Shown here: positions 41,408-52,552 of the stretch, one piece after another
Position numbering within the stretch: the first letter of the stretch is position 1
Layout of the letters: each line of letters starts with the position of its first letter
DNA from: Blastocladiella emersonii ATCC 22665
Lineage: Eukaryota > Blastocladiomycota > Blastocladiomycetes > Blastocladiales > Blastocladiaceae
NCBI GenBank assembly: GCA_025594325.1
Contig: JANHCV010000013.1
Coordinates: 310,001 to 374,000 of the forward strand
Reading direction: 5' to 3'
Length of the DNA stretch: 64,000 nt
Program-made: the position numbers and the translations under genes
Notes under the pieces: model-generated
What the model saw: only the letters and a program-made list of their open reading frames with translations
Told to the model about the DNA's origin: nothing
Database searches by the model: none

Positions 41408-42362
41408 ATGTTGCGAGAGCACCGACGGCCACTTCACGCCATGCGAGGAGATAGCGGTGCTGCTGAGGACTGCGGCATCACGCTCATGCCCGCTATGGCG
41501 AAGACCGAGGACGGGAAGCCTGTCCAGTCTCCCGCCGCTCCATCTTCTCTGGGTTCGAACGCCACCGCGTCGCGTGCCCGCCACTCGAACGTGCTCGTGT
41601 GCGACCCGTCGCTCCCAAGCAACCTCGAGTGGCGCCTCGGCCAGCGGGTACTCCCGCCCGTGACCCGCCTGTACGCCGTGATTGAGCGCACCAACCCCGC
41701 GCGGCTCGCGCACCTGCCTTGGGATTGCGCGCATTTTGGTGCGGCCCAAGACGCGAGGAGCGGCGACGCGACCAACGACATGCATCCGCCTAAGGACATG
41801 CTGTTGGGCGCTGAGTGGTTCGCCGCCGTCGAGCAGATGCACATACGTTACAAGAACTCGGCGTGTACCGCGTTAGTGGACCTCACGTCGTGTCCGGCCC
41901 GTTGCGCGCTGCCAACGGGGCCAACCTGACCGCGGCCATCACGCCCAGCTCCGTGTCTCTTGACTGGTCGTGTCCCACGCGCCGCCCGTCAGAGCGTGAC
42001 CACGCAGGTCGTCACGCAGCCCGCACGCATTTGACCCGGTACGCGCAGCGGTGGCTCATGTGCAACGACGCGGCGTGCGCGTGGCGCACGCGCAACGTCC
42101 GCGTGTACGGCGCGCGCTGCGCGCAGTTCTTGCGGTACACCGGCCGCATGGGGTTCGTCCACTAGCCCAACGCGCTGTGCCGCCAGCTTGCCAACACATG
42201 TTTGACTCTGACAAAGCGGCGGCGACCGCGGCTAAGGTCAACGGCACCCGCGCCATGCTCCTCGCCCACGCGCTTAAGTTTCGCGCAGTCTACAGCGCAA
42301 TCAACGCTTACTTTGCCGTTAAGACCACACCCAGGTCGATCCCGCGCCGCCCTTCTTGTTGA
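41408..42362 (+). pseudogene. DNA polymerase alpha C-terminal fragment
   Basis: Three frames carry successive pieces of the end of a B-family polymerase alpha. At 41630-41720, LEWRLGQRVLPPVTRLYAVIE corresponds to the conserved helix before the zinc domain (YYLxxQIxPxxxRLxExIE). At 42030-42130, LTRYAQRWLMCNDAACAWRTR corresponds to the second zinc-binding motif (YYxGWLxCxxxxCxxRTR). At 42205-42330, a helical tail (AMLLAHALKFRAVYSAINAYF) fits the very C-terminus. The palm and exonuclease domains are absent, and the pieces are in different frames, so this is a truncated, decayed duplicate; the functional gene must lie elsewhere. Confidence 0.55.
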
Positions 42363-42703
42363 AAGCGGCCACCCGAGGCGCAGTCCCGGCTTGAGGAACA
42401 AGCGCTGGCGACTCTTCAAGCGAGTAGAGATATTGGCTGGGCCCACGGCAAGATGAACTTCGCGTCGGGTTTCGTTGTTGCCCGCGCCTTGGCGCAGCGC
42501 GACCGTGTAATGACGGCGGCCAAACTGAGAAGGGTCATTGCGGAGCGGCGGCTGCATTGGTAGCAGATATCAGCCAAACGCATTCAACATTTACAGTCCA
42601 TCAATCCGTGTGCATGCGTATGGGCTGGACTTAAAAAAGAGTTCATAGCCGTGATTCTGAGATCAGCAAGGGCCTGAGTCGCTGACGGTCAAAGCGATCG
42701 CGC

Positions 42704-42723
42704 ATGGCCATGATCATGGCCAT
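42704..42723. repeat. Perfect 20-bp palindrome
   Basis: ATGGCCATGATCATGGCCAT is self-complementary with no spacer, and is followed by further GGCCATGGCC-type symmetry. It could form a cruciform or bind a dimer. Confidence 0.7.
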
Positions 42724-42782
42724 GGCCGTGATGACGTTCCTCCGATCACGGCGCAGAGTTTCAACACTCAGGAGCGGAATCT

Positions 42783-42900
42783 ATAAGTTGAGGTTGGTTG
42801 GGTTGAGGTTGAGTTGAGTTGAGTTGAGGTTGAGTTGAGGTTGAGTTAAGGTTGGGTTGGGTGGGTTGGGGGAGGGGGTGGGGGAGGGGTGGGGTTGAAA
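42783..42900. repeat. Strand-asymmetric GT-rich tract
   Basis: About 115 bases almost without C: repeated TTGAGGTTG and GAGTT units grading into GGGTTGGG and GGGGGAGGGG. It resembles telomere-like or G-quadruplex-prone DNA. Confidence 0.7.
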
Positions 42901-43522
42901 GCCCAGCACGGAGGGGAGCAGTTCCTAACGCTACCGGTCGCCAATTGCTCGTATCTGCCCAGTAAATTCTTCATCGCCCTTGTACACGTGCTCCGTCACA
43001 CACGACGGACATAGTTTTCACGCGCGCAGAGCGACAGAAGATGCAGCGACAGAAGTTGCAGCGACGGCGCCTAATGCATGAGCGTGGGTTCTGGCCAAGT
43101 TGAACATGTGCTTGTCGTTCTTCGCCGCGACGCATCCGTTCGCGGCCGTCTCGTCCCAAGCGCTTTGCGCGGCGATGGTTTTGCCCTAAATGAAGGCGAA
43201 CTCGAAACGTTCTAGCGGCTTATGAAAAAATCAAACGCGTCCGGTTCATGTCACGTGAGTGGCGCAACGCGTCCTTGATTGCCTAAAAGGGCACGGACGA
43301 CAGTTCGCTCGGAGCTCCTCAAGGTTTTGCTCTCGTCCTTGTCAGGACCACGGCGAGCGAGTATTACGACTATGCATTCGAACCAAGCCAACCATAGTAC
43401 CAGCAAACTCCCAACGCGTTTCTTCAACCGCTCTTATGCCGCGAGGTTTGAGCATTGACGCGTAAGTGGGAAGGGCGGCTCAGCTCGTAGCACTGTCAAG
43501 TGCCCTCGGCACCCCGTACGCG

Positions 43523-43546
43523 TCACATGATTTATTGACGCGTCTC
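43523..43546 (+). promoter_or_regulatory. Composite CACATG-N8-ACGCGT motif
   Basis: Upstream of the HSPA12-like start by ~430 bp. Same orientation as the gene. Confidence 0.5.
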
Positions 43547-43978
43547 ACTTGGCCGCCCCGTCACGAAGTCCGCTTCAGTGGCGGCAAACGGGCAGGGTCA
43601 ACATGACAGCCGCTTGGTTCTGTGCACGCTCGAGGACTTGCTGGTGCGGTGCGAAGCCGTGCGTGCACCGCGCGGTGCACCATGTCGGATCTAGCTACCG
43701 CACTGGTTTTCACTACACCGCATTCGAGGCCTTGGAGCCCTTACACCGCATTTGCGCTCCTCGAGAGCTCGCGGCGTGTTTATTACGTGCACCGCACTCG
43801 GACACAAGCTTTATTGGCACCGCAGGCGCTCGCCCGCTCAGCCTTCGGCGTCCTCAGCCTCGGCCCGCACGCGTCTGGTCCTTGCTCCCCCTCTCCCGTT
43901 AAAGAGCCTGGCGCAGCGCATCATTTGCTCGAGCACGTCTCCCCGTTCGAAGCCCGCCGCCCTGGCGAGAAACCAATC

Positions 43979-45842
43979 ATGACCATGGATCTCGAAAGCT
44001 CGATTACCATTGCGATCGGTACGCGTCGCCGCACCGCGCTGCGAGCGGTTGGCCCGCCAAGCGGCCAACTCGTTCGTGTCGCTGACACGAACCCCCTCAT
44101 CTTCAGACTTTGGCACTTCGCACTCGGGCTGGGCGCTGCCGACCGTCGGACTTGAGGGCGTAATCAAGCGCAGGCAGCTTTCGGAGATTGGCGCCAACAT
44201 GACCGTCAAGACTTCTTGGCCCGGCGCCGACGAGCCGTATCCGAAAACGCTTTCCGCGGTCCTTTATGACCACGACAAGTCGCCGGTTGCCCGAGGCAAC
44301 GAGGCGCTCAAGACGATGCTTGCGACCAACGATGCCACGCACACGCTGATTCGGCGCGTCAAGCTGCTTCTCGCCGAGGACCGCAAGCATCACGACCCCA
44401 ACATGGAGCGCCTTGGCTTGCAGGCTGTCGACGTGATCGGCGACTTTCTTAGCTTCCTTGTCCATGATATCGAGCAGCACCTCGCCCAGGCCGGCTGGGG
44501 CAGCGTCGACCGGTCCAAGCTTACGTGGTGCATGACGGTCCCTGCAAGGTGGTCCGAAGCCGCCAAGCAGACCATGCGCAAGGCTTCCTTCATGGCCGAA
44601 ATGATTCCCTCGATCGATTCGCCTCAGCTCAAGTTTTGTGTCGAGCCCGAGGCCGCCTTGTTCAACGTCGCCTTGACGAGCGGCTATCTCAAACCTGGCT
44701 CGCGCGCTCTCGTTCTCGACATGGGCGGTGGTACTGTCGACCTTGCTGCTTTTGAGATCGAGGCCTGCGAGACGTCTTGGCATAAGCTTCAACTGTCCGA
44801 GATTACGTCGACCGACGGTCATACTACGGGCTCCACTTACTTTGACGAGGCCTTTGTTCAGTTTGTGCGGAAGCTTGTTGGCGAGGATGCTTACGACAAG
44901 ACCGTGGCAAAGTATCCGGTTGTCGCGGACCACCTGCACCAGCAGTGGGTCAAGGTCAAGCATGCATTCTCAGGCGACGCCGACGACACGATTATTATTC
45001 CTCTCGACGCGCGTCTCATGACGGCGATCCCGAAAACCACGCTTATGGAGCTTGTTCGCAGCAAGGCGCTCGACCACAAAACCCGCGAACTTCGCTTTAC
45101 TGGGCAGACAGTCATCGACTGCTTCAACACGGTGTTCCCCGCCATTTCCAAGATTGCTCGCGACATGATCAACAAGTGTCGGGATGCCGGCAGGCCGGTG
45201 ACGCACTTGGTGTGTGTCGGCGGCTTTTCTTGCATGCCTTACATGCAGGAGCGCATCGAGGCGGATTTTCCTGACCGTTCGCTTGCCATCTACTTTGACG
45301 AACACGCTGCCGACGCTGTGGTTCGTGGGGCGCTCTTGTACGGCCTCAACCCGGAGGTCATGTCAAGCCGGCGTGCCCGTCACTCGTATGGTCTGGAAGT
45401 AGCGACCGTGTTCCGCCGCGGCGTCCATGGCCGCATTCCTGGCCACGAAAAGTACGTGACTGGGACGGGTGCCGGTCAGCGGATCCGGGTCTTCTTCCCC
45501 ATCATCAAGATTGGCGACGAGCTGCCGCTTAACGCACCGCTTCGCAAGTTCTTGCACCCATCGGGTCCCAGCCAAACCATGGTCGAGTTTACGCTCTACG
45601 CTTCCCGTGCGCCTGAGGTGCCGCGGTTTGTCGATGAAACCTGCAAGGTCATGGCCAAGGTCCAGTACAAGTGCAACATGACGCCCAGGTTGTACGAGAT
45701 GGGCACGATGCTTCCGATCGATTTCAGCTTCTCGGATTCATCCATTATGCTCCGCGCGTTTGACCCAACGAACAAGAACGCGGAGTATCGCCAAATCTGC
45801 CCATTCAACCCCTTTGCCCAGCCTGGTCTTGACGGTTTCTAG
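43979..45842 (+). CDS. HSPA12-like Hsp70-family ATPase
   Basis: Two exons, 43979-44018 and 44107-45842, join in frame across an 88-nt intron (donor GTACGC, acceptor TTCAG) to give 591 residues. The intron falls just before the first ATP-binding motif: DFGTSHSGWA (residue 14 on) is phosphate loop 1, LVLDMGGGTVDL is phosphate loop 2, and VCVGGFSCMPYMQERI is the adenosine motif. This is the actin-like ATPase fold of Hsp70; the length, lack of a canonical substrate-binding domain and motif wording fit HSPA12-type proteins, which are often expanded in fungi. The role is a cytosolic ATP-dependent chaperone-like protein of unknown client. It looks intact. Confidence 0.85.
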
Positions 45843-48205
45843 TATCCGATGCATTCTCAGCTCTATCTTTGTTTATTTCGTGATCGTGTTAACAAACTGC
45901 CTTTCAAGCGGCATCTGTTGATGCGATCACCACATTTCAATCGTTGAGTCTCCGACCCGCGCGAGCGATCAACATGTGAGCGAGGCCTCGTCCAATCAGC
46001 GCGGCAACGCGAGCACGTCCACGAGAAGACGATGCAGTGCGGCCACGGAACGTAATTTTCCGCGGCAGAGGCTCCCGATAGTGACAGCAGCACGATACTA
46101 GAGAATGGATCCGCGGCCTCGACCGGATCACGACCGCGAACCGACCCGACGCGACGCGGCGAAGAGGCAGAAGGTCCAGCACAACGAGGGTCAGGTATAT
46201 GAACAGTACTCGAGGGATTTCCACGATCGAGAAGGGAGGAAGAGCGAACTCAGCGACGGCAGCGGCGTCGGTGCAGAAGAGACCGAGAATAGGGTATGAA
46301 GCGGGGAGCGCAGGGTGATGACGATCACGGCCAGCGCGACCAGAGCGGGACGAGCGAGAGAGCGAGGATGGCTGAAAGAGCGGAATGGTAGAGCAGGGCG
46401 ACGAGAGACAGAGCTCCGCGGTGACGAGCGGAGCAGGACTGGGCGAGAAGCTTGATAAATGGATTACAGAGTGACGCGATTCCTTCTTGAGGGGTTACGG
46501 CGCGCAAGAAGCGGCGAACGCACGAGCAGCGGCCAGATACCCGCTGACTAGCCAAACTAGCGACCTCGCTGTTGGTCGCTCATCCGGCTTACACAATGCT
46601 CAAACGAGCAGCTCGATGCAGCTCGGCTCGAGGCTGCTCTTGACCGACCATTCAAGCGCGGTATTCGTCCCACGATCAAAGTCTTGGGCATGAGCATCGG
46701 TTTAGCGTCGCAGCCGCAGGTTCAGGTTGCTGCTCTAGCCGGCGGTCAGGCCTAACATCCGTCCATATGGATGCTTGGGACTGGAGAAGCGATCGCGCTG
46801 GTCAAACCCAAAACCACCTCGTCAAGCAAGTAGGAACGGCCAGCGAAGAAGAGGAGGACGTAGGGCGAGGCATCGCCGACCCGCAGCGGTCCGCCACTGA
46901 GGGTTCGGACGTGCTACGCTCAAAGACTCCCCTCCAACATCTATTGCTGGCCTCAAGGGCAATAGCGGGGCCCAGAGGGGGCGAGACATCGGTCGTACAA
47001 GCGAGGGCATGGGAGCGCGGGTAACGAGGACTCGGAGTCGGGCTCGAGCTCAGGCGACGTCGTGGGGGTCGGTGCTGCGCGGGCACGATGCGGACGTCGC
47101 ATGGCACGATCTCACATCCTCTCGAGGAGCACATAAGGCAAGCGTTGCATGGTGTGAGCTCATCGTGGCGGCGTTACATGGCAGAGTGAGCGAGCGTGGG
47201 AAGGAGAGCGAGAGCGCATGTGAGACAGCAGCAGCTGAGACCTGTGGCGCGCGCTTGTGAGACCGTCTCGCGTCACGCACATCGCGTCTCAGTCGCACGC
47301 TCGCTCGCCGTGTCACCCCAGCATGGAGCATACCACGATGAAAGACTCTATGCATCGCGATGAACAACCGACTGGGACGCCATTCCCGTCGCTTGCCCCA
47401 CCGCCGGCCGACTTGGTCCAAGGTGAACGACTCAGCTCGCGGCGATCCCACCACGCTGTTCCTGCTTTCCCACGCGACACATTTCTGGACGTCGGCGTCT
47501 TGGACTCTGCATCTGCCTCACTCTTCGAAAGTGCCGGTCTTACGATCGATCCAATGCACTCCGAGTCGTTGCCCGTCGCCGCGACGTTGCAACGGCGACT
47601 CGCTTGACATGACGGCTCGCCGTCGACCTCACCCTACTCTGCTCGCAGATTGACGAGGTTGCTCGCTGCGATCTCGTTCTTGCCCTTGTCTTTGCTCCGG
47701 ATTTGGTCGCAATTGGCAAACTGTGCGTATTGGTCATCTTATTCCCGTCTTGCTTGATCCGACCACGCTCCTCCTAGCGGCGATACGGATTGAATGCTCA
47801 GCTCTGTGCCGCTCATGGGCGAGGACGCTGAGTGCGGCAAGATCGTCAAGTTTATCGTCTCGGGCACGGTCAGCACGCACGATCTCCAATGCTTTCGCTC
47901 TCGCCGCTAAGAGCCCGCGCTGCGTCCCTCTCGCTCTCAAGCATTGCCGCCATTCGTTTGCCGCCGATCGTCTCAAGTCTTACAGTAGCAAGAGTAACTC
48001 GTGCTACTTTCGGGCGTCGGTGAGTGCGAGGTCGCGGAGAAAGCTCTCCCGCTCCAGCTCACAAACCGACTGTTTGGACGTGCTTTCTATCGAGATACGC
48101 ACAGCGTAACCGTTGATTTGATTGATTCATAAACACAACAGCTTGGAGCGGCCCCGTTGACAGGCGACAGCCGGTGGTAGTGGTGGTGGCAGCAGCAGTA
48201 CCGTG
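45843..48205. other. Intergenic region, no firm gene
   Basis: 2.3 kb with scattered short ORFs. The best candidate is 47338-47607 (+), an 89-codon frame that could splice (donor GTTGCA, acceptor GCTCGCAG at ~47648) to a hydrophobic tail (LTRLLAAISFLPLSLLRIW); this is weak. The rest shows no family resemblance. Direct repeats of ACGAGC-type units occur at 46340-46440. Confidence 0.35.
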
Positions 48206-49162
48206 TCACTGCTCCTGAAGCTGCTTGAAGAGCGGGGAGCCGACAATCGGAACTGGTTCGAGGGGCTCGCTCACCGGCGGCTGCTGGTCGAAGACTTGAT
48301 CCGTTTGAGTGCTCGTCGGGGCATAGCCCGTCTGCGACGGCAGCAGCGTCGAGGAAGGATAGACAACGACGAGGGCGCGGTACGTGGCGAGGTTCGGCTT
48401 CTCGGTGCCAGCAGCGCTTACGTGCGGGAAGAGCGCAAAGGCGACGCGCGCAGCGGCCAGATCCAGCTCGGCGCCGCGGGGCCGATAGAGGCAGCCGGCC
48501 GGCGGCTGTGACAGCTGCGGATCGAAGCGCGAGTGCGGCGCGGGCCACTCGAGCACGTACTTGGGGTGCACGACGCGGACAACGGCAAACGCGAGCGCGA
48601 GCGCGACGGTCGCACTCTTGATCCGCTTCACGTCGCCCGCGCGGGCGCGCGGGTCTGCGCCGCCGCAGCACTCGCGCAAGGCGTCCATGGCGGCCTCGGC
48701 GACCTGGTCGACGAGCGCGGTCAGCTGCTCGCACAGCGGGCGGTGGCCGATCCCGCGCTGCTCGCTGCGCGAGAGGTCGAACCACAGGCGGCGCGCGTCG
48801 GTGCGGACCTTGGCGCTCCCGCTCGGGAACCAGCCAACAAAGTGGTCGACGACGGTGCGCGAGATGACTGCGGCGAGGTAGCTCCGCGTCTCAGCGTTTG
48901 CGGCAGCGTGGGCGGGAGACGGCGCCGCAAAGGTGGATCCGTCCGTCAGCGCAGCAAAGGAGGCGGCCAGCTCGCGCTCAAGGTGAAGCGCAGCGGCATC
49001 GAGCGAGCCCGGGTGGTAGTGCGTGTACGAGTTGACGGCCGCGTCGAGCCGCGCGAGGGCAAGGCTCGCGGCCAAGTGAATCGTGCTGCGGTTGAAGTCC
49101 ATGGACTCCATGAGCGTGGGCTCGCCGACCATTGGCGCATTCATCACTGAGTGTGGTTCCAT
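48206..49162 (-). CDS. Hypothetical protein
   Basis: A single open frame of 318 residues with an ATG at 49162 and no introns needed. It is mostly helical (STIHLAASLALARLDAAVNSY, LCEQLTALVDQVAEAAMDALREC), with one moderately hydrophobic segment (SATVALALAFAVVRVV, ~190) and a Pro/Gln-rich C-terminus. I recognise no family. Length, GC3 and lack of low complexity make it a probable gene. The flanking upstream region (49163-49638) is on the other strand's 3' side and holds nothing clear. Confidence 0.55.
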   Translation of the reverse strand: MEPHSVMNAPMVGEPTLMESMDFNRSTIHLAASLALARLDAAVNSYTHYHPGSLDAAALHLERELAASFAALTDGSTFAAPSPAHAAANAETRSYLAAVISRTVVDHFVGWFPSGSAKVRTDARRLWFDLSRSEQRGIGHRPLCEQLTALVDQVAEAAMDALRECCGGADPRARAGDVKRIKSATVALALAFAVVRVVHPKYVLEWPAPHSRFDPQLSQPPAGCLYRPRGAELDLAAARVAFALFPHVSAAGTEKPNLATYRALVVVYPSSTLLPSQTGYAPTSTQTDQVFDQQPPVSEPLEPVPIVGSPLFKQLQEQ

Positions 49163-49638
49163 GGTCGCTGATTCGTAAGGAGAGGATTGTATCGCTTTCT
49201 ATGCGATCTTCCTTCGTTCGAGTATGAGCGAGCGAGGATTTGTTGGCACGGTGGAACTGCGGACCGCTCTGGTCAGTGAAGAGGCAAGCGGTGCGGTGCT
49301 CGCGCCTGTTTGCGGTGCTAGCCGCTACGGTGCAAAGACATCATGGTGGTGGTGGCCAACGGCGTCCATCCTCGGTGCGCGCGCCGCGCCACACTCGCGA
49401 GGGACTTACGCGGTGGTCCAAGGCGCGATGTCGTGTGTGGTTGGATCCGCGAGCGATGCTTCACCCTTACGGCGGCGATCAGTTCCGTTCGTGAGCTATC
49501 TCATGATGGCTCGCCGACTTGCTGGTCATCGACGTGTAGAGAAGCAAGTAACACAAACGAAGCTTTGATCGTATTTTATTCATGAGCGTGAGAACTTTGG
49601 TCAGGCCGCTCGCGCGCGCGTCAACAATGAACAGATGC

Positions 49639-50811
49639 TCACTCGTCGCACCCGTCATTGACGTCAACGTCATCGTCATCATCATCCTCGTCCTTGTCGT
49701 CCTCCTCATCGACATCGGCTTCGTCGCCGTCGACTGGATCGAGGTCATGGTCATCCTCGGACTCATCCTCCTCCTCTTCCTTCTCTTCGGTTTCCTGCTC
49801 GCGCGAGCGGGCGTGGTCGCCGTCGCGGTCGCCATCACCTGCGTTCGCGTCGTGCGACGTCCCGTCTCCAAACCGGCCCGAGGTGCGGCCCAGGTCAGCA
49901 CCATCAACATCGTTGTCGAGCTCCTCCTCCTCACCATCGACACCGGCATCCTTCTCGTCGCCGTCCTCCTCCTTGGCAGCACCGTCATCGCGCTGCTGGC
50001 GACTCGCCTCCTGCTCCTCCTGTTCATCGACATCGTTCTTGGACTTGTCGTCCGCTCCGTCCCGCTGCCCGTCCTCCTTGTCCTCGGCGTCCTTGTTGAC
50101 CGTGTGGGCGAACCCGGCCACGCCAACGATCGAGCCCAGCATCATGGCAAACGGCGAGACGATGCCCGCGTTCTCCTTGAGCTTCTCCTTGAAGGTCTGC
50201 AGGCCGCGCGACTGGGTCTGGAGGTCAAAGTTGGCCGCGCGCTCGGGCACGAGCGTGAAGATGGCGTCCTCGCCGGCGATGCCGCTGACCGCGTCGCCCT
50301 TGAGGCGCGCCACGAGCGGCGAGTTGCGCGCGAACCGGCCCGACTTGGACCGCTCGATCACGAGCCGCTTGTTCGACTTGAAGTGGGTCAGCGACACGGC
50401 GAGCTGGCTGCTCGGGTCCTTGGTGAGGCGCCACAGCACGCCGTCCGAGTTGCCGTCGTCCGAGGTCGCAAACTGCCCGCCCGAGTTGGCCGACAGGAGC
50501 CGCCCCGAGCGCGAGTCGAGGATCACGACGATCTGCTCGCGGCCCATCTTGCCGTCGAGGTGCTTGAGCGTCGGCTTGCTGCCGTCATTCGGGTCGGTGA
50601 CGACGGCGAGGAACTCGAAGAAGGCGATCTTGCCCGGCTCGCGCAGCGGGTCGGCCTTGCCCACGGTCAGGTCGAGCCCCATGGCCTTCTCGGCCGACGT
50701 CGCGAGGATGAACGACTCGCGGTCCTTGTTCTCAGCTGTAGCTTTAGCGAAGCTGAGTTTCTGTTTGAGCAATTGAAACCCATCAGAGACATCAACCTTC
50801 ACGTGAACCAA
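49639..50811 (-). CDS. Hypothetical protein with long acidic tail
   Basis: An open frame of 390 codons. The N-terminal ~225 residues are a mixed domain (RESFILATSAEKAMGLDLTVGK, QIVVILDSRSGRLLSANSGGQFATS, AVSLTHFKSNKRLVIERSKSGRFAR) that reads like a beta-rich ligand or lectin-type fold, but I cannot name it. A short hydrophobic stretch (IVSPFAMMLGSIVGVAGFA) follows, then ~150 residues dominated by Asp and Glu, ending in a DDDDDD run. The start is unresolved: the frame extends to 50811 without ATG and the first in-frame ATG is at 50682, so a spliced first exon is likely. Acidic tails of this kind occur in histone-binding and Ca2+-buffering proteins. Confidence 0.55.
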   Translation of the reverse strand: MVHVKVDVSDGFQLLKQKLSFAKATAENKDRESFILATSAEKAMGLDLTVGKADPLREPGKIAFFEFLAVVTDPNDGSKPTLKHLDGKMGREQIVVILDSRSGRLLSANSGGQFATSDDGNSDGVLWRLTKDPSSQLAVSLTHFKSNKRLVIERSKSGRFARNSPLVARLKGDAVSGIAGEDAIFTLVPERAANFDLQTQSRGLQTFKEKLKENAGIVSPFAMMLGSIVGVAGFAHTVNKDAEDKEDGQRDGADDKSKNDVDEQEEQEASRQQRDDGAAKEEDGDEKDAGVDGEEEELDNDVDGADLGRTSGRFGDGTSHDANAGDGDRDGDHARSREQETEEKEEEEDESEDDHDLDPVDGDEADVDEEDDKDEDDDDDDVDVNDGCDE

Positions 50812-52552
50812 GCTTCGTCTGCAGTTCTGGCCCCCGACCCCAACTCTCTTGGTCTAGCTCTCATTCCAAGTCCCCGACTCCCCGCATTGGCCTCAGCTCT
50901 GTGTAATAAAAATTCTGACACTGCTTATTTGACGAGGCGACCTACTTGAAAGTTTTCAAATGTGCGTCAACCTGGAGTGACAGTGGAGCGGTCGGTCGGT
51001 GCTGTCTCCCACTGCTGCGCCACCCGCTGAGCCACCCGCTGAGCCACCGCTCTCCGACCCCGCCTGCAGCTCCGTCGCCAACCGTTACGACCGCTTTCGA
51101 ACAACAATCAGCGCAGCATCAAGGTCGCGCAAAAAATCATTTTGAAACACCCGGCGCAAAATATAGGTCCTCTATTTCCGCTGGTTCCCTTAACTGTCTT
51201 CAATCCGGCCGCCCGAACTTTCGCGCTTCGGTCCGCCTTTGTCTTTCTCTTTAGGCGCAAAAAAGTCTAGAGTTCGTGAATCGCCCATTTACCGAGATAG
51301 TACAAGGTCATGGATCTGGGTCATCGTTCGCAAGTAAATGATTTCATTGTTGGCGATGGGTAGCGTCTACATAGCGATTACTGAGGGGTAGCGATGACGT
51401 GACGTACACATTGACTGGAGAAAGCTCAACATGCACGCAGCAAGGCGAGAACGGTGCGACGCGAGCCCGAAACATAGGTTTCAGGCGGCGAGAACGACTC
51501 CGAGGATCCACGACCACGACTGGATCACGCCAGCTAACCGAGCCTAGCCCGGCGATAAAGAAGAAGGCTCATCAGCTTCAGGCGTGTACGCGCCCACTGC
51601 ATCATACTGAAAGTAGCCAGCCGCGAATCGTGCTCGACACCGCGTACCGCGTACCGCGTTGTGCGGGTCAACCTGCGCGACACAATTCTTTCTCGCTCCA
51701 ACGCGTCGTTGACGAGGTTACGGGCGAGGCGCACATGCGCATCGTTGACGTGATCGACGTCAAGGACTGGCCCTGCGTCAAGATCCCCTTGGGCTCGATC
51801 CTGATCGCTGGTCAGACGTCGGCCGCGTGCGAAAGATCCTCACGGCGACGCTCGTTGCGTTCCGCTCAATAGCCATCGCCCAGAACGCGAGTTAGGGTGA
51901 CGCCCATACACTGCGGCGCTTCACGACGTCGTCCAAATTATCCAAGTTTGTTATTTACCTTGCCGCCCACTGCAACACACCGCGCTTGATCCGTCACGCG
52001 CCGACCAGCAACCCAGCGACCGTCGCTGCCGCGGACCTGGCCTTGGCCTTCTCGTCAGTGGCTTCTTCGTTTGCGAAGGGTGCCGCCGATGCAGCCTCGT
52101 ACCAGTTCGGCCTGGTGGATCGCAAGCTTACGAACCGCAACACAGAAAGCACACGGCGGGAACAGGTGCGTGAGGTCGACTGGTTCTTAGACTGCTTCTC
52201 ATGGACCGGGACCATGAGCAGGTGCTCGGGCGAACGTTCTCTCCAGCAAGGCTGCGGACGATCCGCGCTCAGGAACAAGGCGGCGTGGGCGGCCGCGACC
52301 TTGGCCACGAGGGCTTCTCCCGCTCCTCAACTTTGTTAACTCAGTTAACTTAACTGGCACGGACTTTTGGGCAGCCAGCGCGACATGTTTGAGTCCAGCC
52401 TCACTTCCGACCATGAGCCACGGCTAGAGTGTTTGCTCAACCGAATAACGTGATTTTCTGCCGAGTTAGTTGTACCTGCGCTGCTATTCTCATCATCGAC
52501 ACGTCAGACTTAAGCTACAGCTGAGACCCAAGTGTGTGCGCAGCACACACAC
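50812..52552. other. Intergenic region, possible relics
   Basis: No firm gene. Short readings such as NSFSLQRVVDEVTGEAHMRIVDVIDVKDW (51686-51772, +) and AFSSVASSFAKGAADAASYQFGLVDRKL (52045-52128, +) look protein-like but are isolated. A CCGCTGAGCCAC direct repeat lies at ~51023-51047. Confidence 0.4.

Larger units (their letters stand above)
42363..43978. promoter_or_regulatory. Intergenic DNA upstream of the HSPA12-like gene
   Basis: Holds a 20-bp palindrome, a GT-rich tract and the composite motif listed separately, plus CACGTG-N9-ACGCGT near 43254. No gene is supported; ORFs at 43549-43978 overlap the likely 5' untranslated region and lack protein-like composition. Confidence 0.4.

Noticed and set aside
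49582-50949. Long hydrophobic plus-strand ORF (VVLLIDIGFVAVDW...) resembling a membrane protein
   Set aside because: It is the antisense of an Asp/Glu-coding stretch (GAC/GAG reads as Val/Leu/Ile), so apparent helices are an artefact.
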